Positions 56,453-64,000 of a stretch of DNA of 64,000 bases are shown here, one piece after another (position 1 is the stretch's first letter; each line of letters opens with the position of its first letter). Under the pieces are notes generated by a model. It ran no database searches, was not told where the DNA came from, and worked only from the letters and a program-made list of their open reading frames with translations. Source of the DNA: Hyphomonas sp. (lineage in GTDB: Bacteria; Pseudomonadota; Alphaproteobacteria; Caulobacterales; Hyphomonadaceae); the NCBI GenBank assembly GCA_017792365.1, contig CP051229.1, forward strand, positions 2,666,001-2,730,000, in the 5' to 3' direction. Position numbers and translations under genes: made by a program.

Positions 56453-58147
56453 ATGGCACAGCGCATCACGAACCGACTCCGCATCTTCATCAAGGCCGCA
56501 ACCGCCGGCGCGCTCGCCGCTCTGCTGGCTGCATGTGCGCCGGAACAGCCCGAGCAATCGCTCGCAGAGCGCGCAGGCGCCCCACTGTTCGACGGCATGG
56601 GCGATTTCCACCGCGACATCACAACCTCCGACGAGGACGCCCAGCGATACTTCGATCAGGGCATGGTGCTCGCCTTCGGCTTCAACCATGCCGAATCCAT
56701 CCGATCCTTCCGCGCAGCCCAGACGCTCGACCCCTCCTGCGCGATGTGTTTCTGGGGCGAAGCGCTTGCGACCGGACCCAACATCAACGTCACGGCCAAC
56801 GGCAAGGCCGTGATGACCGAAGACGAGCAGGTCGCCGCCTACGCTGCGTTGCAGAAGGCGCGCGAACTGGCGCCGAACGCAACCCAGACCGAACAGGATC
56901 TGATCGACGCGCTCGCAACACGCTATGCGCCGGAACCGGTCGCCGATCGAACCGCGCTGGACCGCGCCTACGCAACCGCGCTCGGCGACCTCGTCGCAAA
57001 ATACCCGGAAGATGACGACATCGCAGCCATGTATGCCGAAGCCTGGATGAACACCATGCCGTGGGATTACTGGTCAGACGGTGAAACGCCGCGCCCCGAA
57101 GCGGTCGGCGCCATCAACGCGCTGGAAGACATTCTCGCACGCAGCCCCAACCATCCGCTGGCGCTGCACCTCTACATCCACGCGCTTGAAGCGTCCTCAG
57201 ATCCCGGCCGGGCAGAGGCGGCGGCGGACCGCTTGGCGAACCTCGTTCCCGGTTCCGGCCACCTCGTTCACATGCCGGCCCACATCTACTGGCGCGTCGG
57301 CCGCTACAACGACTCGGTCGAGGCCAACATCCGCGCCGCGAAGGTCGATGAAGACTACATCGCGGCCTGCAATGCGCAGGGCTTCTACCCGGCGCTGTAC
57401 TACCCCCACAACATCCACTTCCTCTGGGCCTCGGCGTCGATGCAGGGACAGAGCGAACTCGCGATCGAAGCAGGGGAGAAGGTGGCCGAAAACGTCCGTC
57501 TCGAGATGATCGACGAGTTTCCGACCGTGGAATTCTTCCACACCATCCCGCTGCTCACGCTGGTTCATTTCGCTCGCTGGGACGACGTAATGGCGCGGCC
57601 CCAGCCGCGCGCCGATCTGGCGTTCTCGAACGCAATCTGGCGCTATGCCCGCGGCATCGCGCACGCACGCACCGGCGACATCGAGGGCGCCCGTGAAGAA
57701 CAGGCGGCGCTGGCGCCGCAGCTGGCGAATGAGAAGGTCCTCTATCTCGACGGTGCCGACTATCCGGCCAGCGTGCTGCTCGGCATCGCCAATAACCTGC
57801 TCGAAGGCGAGATCGCGCTGGCTCAGGGCGACGCCGAAGCCGCCATCGAGCAGTTCCAGACCGCCGTCGAAGCGCAGGACCAGCTGCCCTACATGGAGCC
57901 GCCCTTCTGGTACTACCCGACCCGTCAGACGCTCGGGCATGCGCTAATGCAGGCCGGTCGCGCCAGCGAGGCCGAAGCGGTCTACCGGCAGGATCTGATC
58001 GACTACCCGCACAATGGTTGGTCGCTGAAAGGCCTCATCAACGCCCTCGAAGCGCAGGGCGAGGATGCAGAAGCCGCAGAACTCCGCATGCATTTCGACG
58101 AGGCATGGGCGCTCGCCGACGTGACGATCGAATCCTCACGCCTCTAG
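56453..58147 (+). CDS. TPR-repeat lipoprotein
   Basis: A 564-residue protein with a lipoprotein signal (LAALLAACAPE). Helical repeat units follow: YFDQGMVLAFGFNHAESIRSFRAAQTLDPSCAMCFWGEALATG at about 60-103, LALHLYIHALEASSDPGRAEAAADRLA, GHLVHMPAHIYWRVGRYNDSVEANI and LGHALMQAGRASEAEAVY. This series of TPR-like units is found in unnamed secreted proteins; the HMPAHIY and CMCFWGEAL stretches are striking and conserved-looking but of unknown meaning. Separate unit, with def 127 bases downstream. Confidence 0.75.
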   Translation: MAQRITNRLRIFIKAATAGALAALLAACAPEQPEQSLAERAGAPLFDGMGDFHRDITTSDEDAQRYFDQGMVLAFGFNHAESIRSFRAAQTLDPSCAMCFWGEALATGPNINVTANGKAVMTEDEQVAAYAALQKARELAPNATQTEQDLIDALATRYAPEPVADRTALDRAYATALGDLVAKYPEDDDIAAMYAEAWMNTMPWDYWSDGETPRPEAVGAINALEDILARSPNHPLALHLYIHALEASSDPGRAEAAADRLANLVPGSGHLVHMPAHIYWRVGRYNDSVEANIRAAKVDEDYIAACNAQGFYPALYYPHNIHFLWASASMQGQSELAIEAGEKVAENVRLEMIDEFPTVEFFHTIPLLTLVHFARWDDVMARPQPRADLAFSNAIWRYARGIAHARTGDIEGAREEQAALAPQLANEKVLYLDGADYPASVLLGIANNLLEGEIALAQGDAEAAIEQFQTAVEAQDQLPYMEPPFWYYPTRQTLGHALMQAGRASEAEAVYRQDLIDYPHNGWSLKGLINALEAQGEDAEAAELRMHFDEAWALADVTIESSRL

Positions 58148-58274
58148 GCGGACATCGGGCGCCCGTAAGTCGGCTGTGCTGCATGATAGCCGGCGGCGCG
58201 AGGCCGGGCGCCCGAACTCGCCGGAACCGCCCTGTTTACTTGACCTTGAGCCCTGCCGTTCATAGCTAGAGCCC

Positions 58275-58790
58275 ATGACGATACGTCCTATCCTCACTGT
58301 CCCGGATCCTGTTCTCAAACAGGTCTCCAAGCCCGTAACGGAAGTGACGGACGAGACGCGTGCGCTGATGGATGACATGCTGGAAACCATGTACGACGCG
58401 CCCGGCATCGGCCTGGCCGCCGTACAGGTGGGCGTGCCGCTGCGCGTCATCGTCATGGACCTCGCCCAGGAAGACGAGGAGCCGCAGCCGCGCTACTTCG
58501 TGAACCCGGAAATTCTCGAAAAGGTCGAGGCGACCCAGCCCTACGAAGAGGGCTGTCTGTCGGTGCCGGACTTCTTCGAAACCGTCGAACGCCCCGAGCG
58601 CGTCCGCATCCGCTATCTCAACTATCACGGCGAACAGATCGAGGAATGGGCCGAAGGCATGTACGCCGTCTGCATCCAGCACGAGATGGATCACCTCGAA
58701 GGCGTCCTCTTCATCGATTATCTCTCGCGCCTGAAACGGTCCTATGCCGTCAACAAGGTCAAGAAGGCCCGGCGCAACGCCGCCGCCTAG
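58275..58790 (+). CDS. def: Peptide deformylase
   Basis: A 171-residue metalloenzyme that takes the formyl group from the N-terminal Met of new proteins. Motif 1 [10 protein letters not shown] (44-53), motif 2 EGCLSVP (92-98, Cys94 metal ligand), motif 3 QHEMDHLEG with H136, E137 and H140. All catalytic residues are intact. fmt is not in the window; usually def is followed by fmt, here by a broken GNAT gene. Confidence 0.97.
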   Translation: MTIRPILTVPDPVLKQVSKPVTEVTDETRALMDDMLETMYDAPGIGLAAVQVGVPLRVIVMDLAQEDEEPQPRYFVNPEILEKVEATQPYEEGCLSVPDFFETVERPERVRIRYLNYHGEQIEEWAEGMYAVCIQHEMDHLEGVLFIDYLSRLKRSYAVNKVKKARRNAAA

Positions 58791-58895
58791 GGGTCGCCGT
58801 CCGGCCAACCAATGGCCGTCCGAAACGCCCCCTCCGGCCGGGCAGTCCCAACCTCCACGCCCCCTCGGGCGGTTGAGGAGAAATCGGGGGAAGAT

Positions 58896-59391
58896 GTGTC
58901 GGCCAGCGACCTGCAATCATTGAAGATCCGCGAGTTCGAACCCGCCCTGACGGACGCCTTCGCCGACATCACCCGCCAATGGGTGTCTTCCATGTTCACC
59001 CTCGAAGACAACGACCTCCGCATCGTTGAAGACCCCGGGCCTCATCATCGATCGGGGGCGGCGTCATCCTGTTCGTCGAGGCGGAAGACCTTGGATCATT
59101 GGCACATGCGCGCTGATGCCGGTCGATGGCCGCAGCTACGAACTCACCAAGATGGGCGTTCTGGAAACAGCGAGAGGCCGCAAGGCGGGCGATTTCCTCC
59201 TGCGCGAAGTGCTCAAACGCGCCCACACGCTTGAAATGGAGGAACTATTCCTGCTCACCAACCACAAGTGTGAGGCGGCGATCCATTTGTATGAGAAGTT
59301 TGGGTTTCAGCATGATGCCGGCGTGATGCAGCGCTTCGGGGCGCGGTATCAGCGATGCGATGTCGCAATGTCGTTTAATCTCAAGGCATAA
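58896..59391 (+). pseudogene. GNAT acetyltransferase, interrupted by about three frame breaks
   Basis: The N-terminal part SLKIREFEPALTDAFADITRQWVSSMF starts with GTG 58896 behind GGGGGAAGA. Homology then moves through three frames: LIIDRG near 59040, GGVILFVEAEDLG near 59060-59095, and IIGTCALMPVDGRSYELTKMGVLETARGRKAGDFLL from 59096. Two of the breaks are at G runs. The end AIHLYEKFGFQHDAGVMQRFGARYQRCDVAM is intact to 59391. The acetyl-CoA pyrophosphate loop is R-x2-R/K: ARGRKAG. Sequencing error is a likely cause. Substrate unknown. Confidence 0.7.
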
Positions 59392-59465
59392 GACGCAGCC
59401 CATGCTAGGTCGTATCTGACGCTGGGCGACTGGCCCAAAGCGGCGTCGGGGTGGAGGTTCGAGGG

Positions 59466-61114
59466 ATGCAAGCGTTCCGGGCGCGATTGGTGCGCCTTTC
59501 ATTTGCGACGCATCGCTGGCTCGGGGTCGTCCTCGGCCTCCTGATGCTGATGTGGTGCCTGTCAGGTTTCGTCCTGATCTGGGTCCAGTACCCCGCCATG
59601 ACGGCCGACGGCCGGGACCTGCGCACGGAGGGTCTCGCGCCCCTGCAGATGACCGAACCCTACGTCCTCCCGCAAACCATCCCGGAAACTGCGCCGCTCA
59701 CCAGCCTCAGGATCGAGATGCTGGCCGACAGACCGGTCGCGCACCTCCGTTGGGAGGACGGATCAGGCGTCTTTGATCTTGAGAGCGGGCAGCCGATCAA
59801 TCCGTCGGCGAGCAGGAGGCCCTTGCAATCGCCGAGACCTACGCGGCGCAGCACGGAATTGCGGCGAGCCCCGAGATCAAGGGTCTCACCGAGCGCGACG
59901 AGTTCATGGTCGCCGGCTACTTCAACTCCGGCCGCCCCTACTGGCAGGCGCGTCTGCGCGATGAAGCGGGCACCATGCTCTACATCGCCTCGACCAACGG
60001 CGAGATCCGCCAGCGGACCACAACGGCGCTGCGCATCGGGAACTGGCTCGGCGCCATCCCGCACTGGCTCTATTTCACCGAGCTGCGCAAGAACACGCAA
60101 TTATGGGCCGACGTCGTGATCTGGACGTCGCTCGGCGGTTGCTTCCTGGTGGTGCTGGGCGCCTTTGTGGGGATCCGGCAGTACCGCACGAGGGCGTCGA
60201 CCGGCCGGCGCGATTCGCCCTACCGGGGCGCCAAATACTGGCACCACATGACAGGCCTGTTCGCAGGCGCCGTGCTTTTGGTCTGGTCGTTCTCTGGCTT
60301 CACATCGATGCAGCCCTGGGGCTGGCTGTCGACCGGGTCGGCGGCAGGGGAGGCTGCGGGCAGGCTCCCCGGCGATCCGCCAACCTGGGACGCGGTCCAG
60401 ACGATCATCGAAAACCAGCGGGCTGCAGCAGACACAGAGGGGGTGGAGCTAAAGCAGATGGCCGCCGCCCGGTTCGACGGCCAGATGTATGTGATGTGGG
60501 TCGACAGCGACGGGCGCCAGCAGCGCCGCGCGCCTTCAGGTGAGCGGGACGATTTCGGAGAGGACGACTGGGCGACGGCGGGCAGACTGCTCGCGGTCGA
60601 AGGGCAGTTCGACCTGAAATGGATGGAAGAGGAAGACCACTATTACTACCAGGGCGCCGCAGCGGGGCGGTTGCCGGTGTTACGGGTGACCCAGCAACCG
60701 GATGGAACCCACTTCTACATCAATCCCGAGACGGCGCAGGTCGCAGCGATTGCGGATGACGGCGCCAAGGGGTTCCGCTGGCTTCATCTCGCGATGCATC
60801 GCGTCGATTTCGCCAGCTGGTTACGGGTTCGACCGGTCTGGGACTTTGCCGTGCTGCTCCTGCTTGTGCCCGCCACGCTGATCAGCGCGCTGGGCGCATG
60901 GTTGGGCCTGCGCAAGCTTGCGAGAGGAAAGCTGGACGGTCAAGCTCTAGCGGCCGGAGACCCTAGAAGGGCGCGACCTGTTCAAAGAAACGGGTGCCGT
61001 AGCGCGCCCGCATCAGCGCCGAGAGATCGCCGCGTCCGCCATAGGAGATGCGCGCTTCGGCGATCTTGGTGTGCTCGATCGTGTTGGTGGCCGAGATGTC
61101 CTCGGGCCGGATGA
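59466..61114 (+). pseudogene. PepSY-domain membrane protein, interrupted by one frame break
   Basis: Start ATG 59466 (GGAGG upstream). The N-terminal TM (THRWLGVVLGLLMLMWCLSGFVLIW) continues in frame to about 59810; one missing base at GCGAG, then EQEALAIAETYAAQHGIAASPEIKGLTERDEFMVAGYF in the next frame joins the remaining protein. PepSY-TM parts: LGAIPHWLYFTELRKNTQLWADVVIWTSLGGCFLVVLGAFVGI, YWHHMTGLFAGAVLLVWSFSGFTSMQPWGWL, and LHLAMHRVDFASWLRVRPVWDFAVLLLLVPATLI. About 550 residues. PepSY-TM proteins are often part of iron-uptake or membrane electron-transfer systems. The frame runs on 152 bases over flgH, which is doubtful. Confidence 0.7.
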
Positions 61115-61697
61115 CGCCCGAGACCAGAAGCTCGCGCAGCTCGTTGTTGATCCGCACTTCCTGGCTGCCGCCGATGATCAGATTGCCGTTCGCCAGCTTG
61201 TCCACGATCACCGCCGCGACGGTCAGGTTCACGGATTCCGCGCGGTTCACCGACCCGGTGCCATTTGACGAGGAATTGGAATCGAACCCGACGGCGGGAT
61301 CGAGCCCTGGCGTGCCGGGCAGGGCGTTCTGGATCGGCCCTTCAAGACCCAGAAGCGCCTGGATACCGGCCTCTTCGGAAGATGACCGGCTGCGTTGCGT
61401 CGAATTGTTGACCTGAGCGGAGTCGGCGATCTCGATATTGACCGTGAGAATGTCGCCGATATCGCTCGCGCGCTGGTCGCCGAAGAACGACCGCGCGCCG
61501 GAACGCCATAGCGAATTCGCACCTGATGGCTCCATGTTGGGGGCCGGCAGCGGCATCGAAACGCGTTGGGCGCCGGCAACCTCCGCCGGGTTCGAGATGG
61601 GCGTGAGGTCGGCATTGGTCGACCCGTTCGGCGACGACGCGCAGGCGCTCATCAGCCCCGCCGCCGCTGCGCTGCAGATCAATCTCGTTTTTGACAT
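60963..61697 (-). CDS. flgH: Flagellar L-ring protein FlgH
   Basis: A 244-residue outer-membrane lipoprotein (lipobox MSAC in LICSAAAAGLMSAC). FlgH signatures: SLWRSGARSFFGDQRASDIGDILTVNIEI, ESVNLTVAAVIVDKLANGNLIIGGSQEVRINNELRELLVSGVIRPEDI and IAEARISYGGRGDLSALMRARYGTRFFEQVAPF. It makes the L ring in the outer membrane, paired with FlgI. Last in the flgF-G-A-H order. Confidence 0.95.
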   Translation of the reverse strand: MSKTRLICSAAAAGLMSACASSPNGSTNADLTPISNPAEVAGAQRVSMPLPAPNMEPSGANSLWRSGARSFFGDQRASDIGDILTVNIEIADSAQVNNSTQRSRSSSEEAGIQALLGLEGPIQNALPGTPGLDPAVGFDSNSSSNGTGSVNRAESVNLTVAAVIVDKLANGNLIIGGSQEVRINNELRELLVSGVIRPEDISATNTIEHTKIAEARISYGGRGDLSALMRARYGTRFFEQVAPF

Positions 61698-61721
61698 GCT
61701 CGGCTCCAGCCTCTCGAAATT

Positions 61722-62477
61722 CTAGTGCGACCCGACGCGGGCTTCGCCCTGGTCGTGGGCGATCGCCTCAATCGTGCGCTTTGTGTACTGGTTGAGAATG
61801 CGGACGGGCTCGCCGCGCCCGGCGTCCTGCTGCGCAACGCCGCTGGTCGTCAGCCGCACGCCGCGCGATGCATAGACCAGCTGGACCGTCTCGCCTTTGC
61901 GGATAACCGCCGCCTGTTGAAGGTCGGTGGTCTGGATCGGGGTGTCCGGCCGCAAGCTGCGCCGCAGCTCCATTCCCACAGCGTCAGACATGTCTACAAC
62001 CGCATTCCGCGCACTGCCGCGCACCGTGTCAGGCGCAACCCACTTGAGATCGTCCGTACTGAGCACGTCTCCGCGCGCAACCGACCCAACCGAAACCAGA
62101 ACCCAGTCGGGATGGGGCGCGCCCTCCAGCTTGAGACCAGCGCCGCCATGGGGCGAGGGGGCGGTCTGAGCGATCGGAGCTGCGGCGGGTTGGGGCGGTG
62201 TCGCGGGTGTCACCGCGCCAGCGCGCGTCACCCAGATCGGGCTGTCGGCGGGAAGCGCGATCACGACGCCCGACTTCCGCGCGACAGCAGCGATAAACGT
62301 AGGATCGAGCGCCAGCTGCTGGCCGGCCGGGGGAGCGGGCGCCACGAGAACGCTCGCGGCATCGCCCGCGACGGGGACGACGTCGCCCAGCGTCACCCAT
62401 TCGCCGCTCACGGCGACCTGTGCGCTGGCCGGCAGGGCTGCCAGTAGCGAAAGGGATAACAGAGCGCTGCGCATCAT
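61722..62477 (-). CDS. flgA: Flagellar P-ring assembly chaperone FlgA
   Basis: A 251-residue periplasmic chaperone with signal peptide (SALLSLSLLAALPASAQVAVSG). SAF domain: GDVLSTDDLKWVAPDTVRGSARNAVVDMSDAVGMELRRSLRPDTPIQTTDL, then VIRKGETVQLVYASRGVRLTTSGVAQQDAGRGEPVRILNQYTKRTIEAI. FlgA assists FlgI in ring formation. Gap to flgH is 24 bases, to flgG 14. Confidence 0.92.
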   Translation of the reverse strand: MMRSALLSLSLLAALPASAQVAVSGEWVTLGDVVPVAGDAASVLVAPAPPAGQQLALDPTFIAAVARKSGVVIALPADSPIWVTRAGAVTPATPPQPAAAPIAQTAPSPHGGAGLKLEGAPHPDWVLVSVGSVARGDVLSTDDLKWVAPDTVRGSARNAVVDMSDAVGMELRRSLRPDTPIQTTDLQQAAVIRKGETVQLVYASRGVRLTTSGVAQQDAGRGEPVRILNQYTKRTIEAIAHDQGEARVGSH

Positions 62478-62491
62478 TGCTTCCTAGCCCG

Positions 62492-63277
62492 CTAGCGGAG
62501 GTTGGTTGTCGACCGGAGCATTTCGTCGGTCGTCGTGATGACCTTGGAATTCATCTCATATGCCCGTTGCGCGGTGATCAGGTTCGAGATCTCCGAGACT
62601 GCGTTGACGTTGGACGTCTCGAGGAAGCCCTGCTGCAGCGTGCCGAAGCCAACCTGTCCCGGCTGGCCGCGGTTTGCCGTGCCGGACGCCGGCGTCTCGA
62701 GGAACATGTTGTCGCCGATCGCGTCGAGACCTGCGGGATTGACGAAGCGCGCCATCTCCAGCGCGCCGACATCGGCGGGCGGGCTGCCGTCCGCGAGGAT
62801 CGCCTGAACCACGCCCACACGGTTGCTCGAGCCGCTTACGGCCTCCTGCGGAACGGCGATTCCGGGGGCGACGACATAGCCGTCTTCGGTGACGATCTGG
62901 CCGTCTGCGCTGAGTGAGAAATTTCCGGCTCGCGTGTAGGCGTCGCGACCATCGGGCAGCTGGACGATGAAATAGCCTTCGCCCTGGATCGCCATGTCAT
63001 AGGGGTTGCCCGACTGGGACATGCCGCCCTGTTCCGTGATCCGGTAGACCGACCCCGCTTTCACGCCGGCGCCGACCTGAACGCCGGTCGGAACGATTGT
63101 GCCAGCATCAGACGAGGTTACGCCCATCCGCTCGACGGTCTGGTAGAGGAGGTCCTGGAATTCGGCCCGCTGGCGCTTGAACCCCGTCGTGTTCATGTTC
63201 GCGATGTTGTTCGCGATCACTTCGACATTCAGCTGTTGAGCCTGCATGCCGGTCGCTGCGGTATCGAGTGCGCGCAT
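62492..63277 (-). CDS. flgG: Distal rod protein FlgG
   Basis: A 261-residue rod protein: MRALDTAATGMQAQQLNVEVIANNIANMNTTGFKRQRAEFQDLLYQT at the N-terminus, DMAIQGEGYFIVQLPDGRDAYTRAGNFSLSADGQIVTEDGYVV, and ETSNVNAVSEISNLITAQRAYEMNSKVITTTDEMLRSTTNLR at the C-terminus, all standard FlgG. It builds the distal rod through the rings. Between flgF and flgA in one unit. Confidence 0.96.
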   Translation of the reverse strand: MRALDTAATGMQAQQLNVEVIANNIANMNTTGFKRQRAEFQDLLYQTVERMGVTSSDAGTIVPTGVQVGAGVKAGSVYRITEQGGMSQSGNPYDMAIQGEGYFIVQLPDGRDAYTRAGNFSLSADGQIVTEDGYVVAPGIAVPQEAVSGSSNRVGVVQAILADGSPPADVGALEMARFVNPAGLDAIGDNMFLETPASGTANRGQPGQVGFGTLQQGFLETSNVNAVSEISNLITAQRAYEMNSKVITTTDEMLRSTTNLR

Positions 63278-63295
63278 TGTTCAGGGCTCCTGTGG

Positions 63296-64000
63296 CTAGG
63301 TCAGGCGGGCGAGCTTATCGATCGACGTGGCTCGCAGTTCGTCGGTTTGTGAGATGATGCGGGCGACCGACTGATAGGACCGGCTGATCGAAATCATCTC
63401 GGTCAGTTCAAGTACGGCGTTCACATTCGATTGCTCGAGGAAGCCGCCCGCCACCCGGTATTGATCCGGCGCGCGCGGCTGTTCATCGCTGGCAGCCCAG
63501 AGGTTGGCGCCGAGCTTTTCCAGCGCTTCCGGCGTGTCGAAGGCGACAACGCGCAGACGTCCTGCTTCGATCTCGTTCTGGGTAATCGTGCCGTCCGCCC
63601 TGATCTCCACCGCTCCCGCTTCGGGATCGATGGTGATCGGACCGCCGTCACCCATGACGAGGTGGCCGGTGCGGGTCATCAGCTGGCCCTGCGCATCAAG
63701 CGTGAACCCGCCGTCGCGCGTATAAGCCTCTCCGTTGTCAGTCTGGACAACGAAGAAACCTTCGCCCTCGATTGCCGTGTCGAGCGGATTGCCGGTGCGG
63801 GTCACCGGGCCGGCGGAGAAGTCGCGTTGCAGCATCCAGCCGTCGACAAAGGCGACTTCGCCTGTGTCTTCGACGGCAGTCGCCGGTTTTTCGCTGAGCT
63901 CGCGCATGACGAGCCGCTCGGCCTTGAAGCCGGTCGTTGTCATGTTCGCGAGATTGTTCGCGGTCATGTCCATCCGCTGCCGCAGCACTTGCTGCGCGGA
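63296..64000 (-). CDS. flgF: Flagellar rod protein FlgF (5' end outside window)
   Basis: The C-terminal 234 residues; the N-terminus is cut at the right edge (visible from SAQQVLRQRMDMTANNLANMTTTGF). Rod/hook family motifs: TAIEGEGFFVVQTDNGEAYTRDGGFTLDAQGQL and EQSNVNAVLELTEMISISRSYQSVARIISQTDELR. The visible part is intact. FlgF is a proximal rod component; flgG follows 18 bases later. Confidence 0.93.
   Translation of the reverse strand, partial: SAQQVLRQRMDMTANNLANMTTTGFKAERLVMRELSEKPATAVEDTGEVAFVDGWMLQRDFSAGPVTRTGNPLDTAIEGEGFFVVQTDNGEAYTRDGGFTLDAQGQLMTRTGHLVMGDGGPITIDPEAGAVEIRADGTITQNEIEAGRLRVVAFDTPEALEKLGANLWAASDEQPRAPDQYRVAGGFLEQSNVNAVLELTEMISISRSYQSVARIISQTDELRATSIDKLARLT

Overview
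The window is a piece of a high-GC alphaproteobacterial chromosome, most like the Caulobacterales/Hyphomonadaceae/Maricaulis group. The evidence is the combination of cpdR, a CarD-family regulator, flbT-flaF, fliX divergent from flgI with a TTAA-N7-TTAA CtrA-type box between them, flagellins lacking long outer domains but present as several paralogs, a metH split into two genes, and a DksA protein with a long basic tail. No phage, transposase or CRISPR array was seen; both window edges cut a gene (a hisN-type phosphatase at the left, flgF at the right).

Layout. 1-6.2 kb: hisN-like phosphatase, XRE regulator, a probable anti-Shine-Dalgarno small RNA, N-formylglutamate amidohydrolase, cpdR, tRNA-Val, a polysaccharide flippase, a TraB/GumN lipoprotein and tRNA-Arg. 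6.2-6.9 kb: a small AT-richer insert behind tRNA-Arg carrying a HEPN-domain protein and an overlapping CxxC mini-protein. 7-13.2 kb: nuclease-like lipoprotein, carD, fdxA, S4 protein and an SUV3-like helicase (three frame breaks), hup and rpmB. 13.3-23.7 kb: amidohydrolase, MDR dehydrogenase (frame break), beta-lactamase-fold hydrolase, katG behind a PerR/Irr-like palindrome, OsmC, MFS, mlaC and mlaA. 23.8-30.7 kb: a methionine-cycle operon (ArsR-methyltransferase fusion, metF, metH N-half, LysE exporter, flavin-fold oxidase-like protein, metH C-half). 30.7-40.5 kb: Baeyer-Villiger monooxygenase, PQQ protein, an esterase bracketed by copies of the PQQ gene tail, an EEP-family hydrolase, two uncharacterised membrane proteins, a small lipoprotein, an Excalibur protein and a MoxR ATPase.

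40.7-49.4 kb is a flagellar cluster: flbT, flaF, three flagellins, an uncharacterised two-TM protein, FlgN-like, flgJ (rod-binding part only), flgI and fliX. 49.6-61.1 kb: dksA, GGCT, recR, histidine phosphatase, secreted unknown, rmuC, DoxX, zntB, a TPR lipoprotein, def, a broken GNAT gene and a broken PepSY protein. 61-64 kb: flgH, flgA, flgG and flgF on the minus strand.

How it works together: the flagellar genes cover filament protein, its post-transcriptional control (FlbT/FlaF), the rod and the P and L rings, with CtrA and sigma-54 type sites as class switches; CpdR connects to the same cell-cycle circuit. The methionine operon regenerates methionine from homocysteine and appears to be controlled by its own first gene through a palindrome lying on the promoter. 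Five genes contain about ten apparent indels, which look more like sequencing or assembly errors than five separate pseudogenes.
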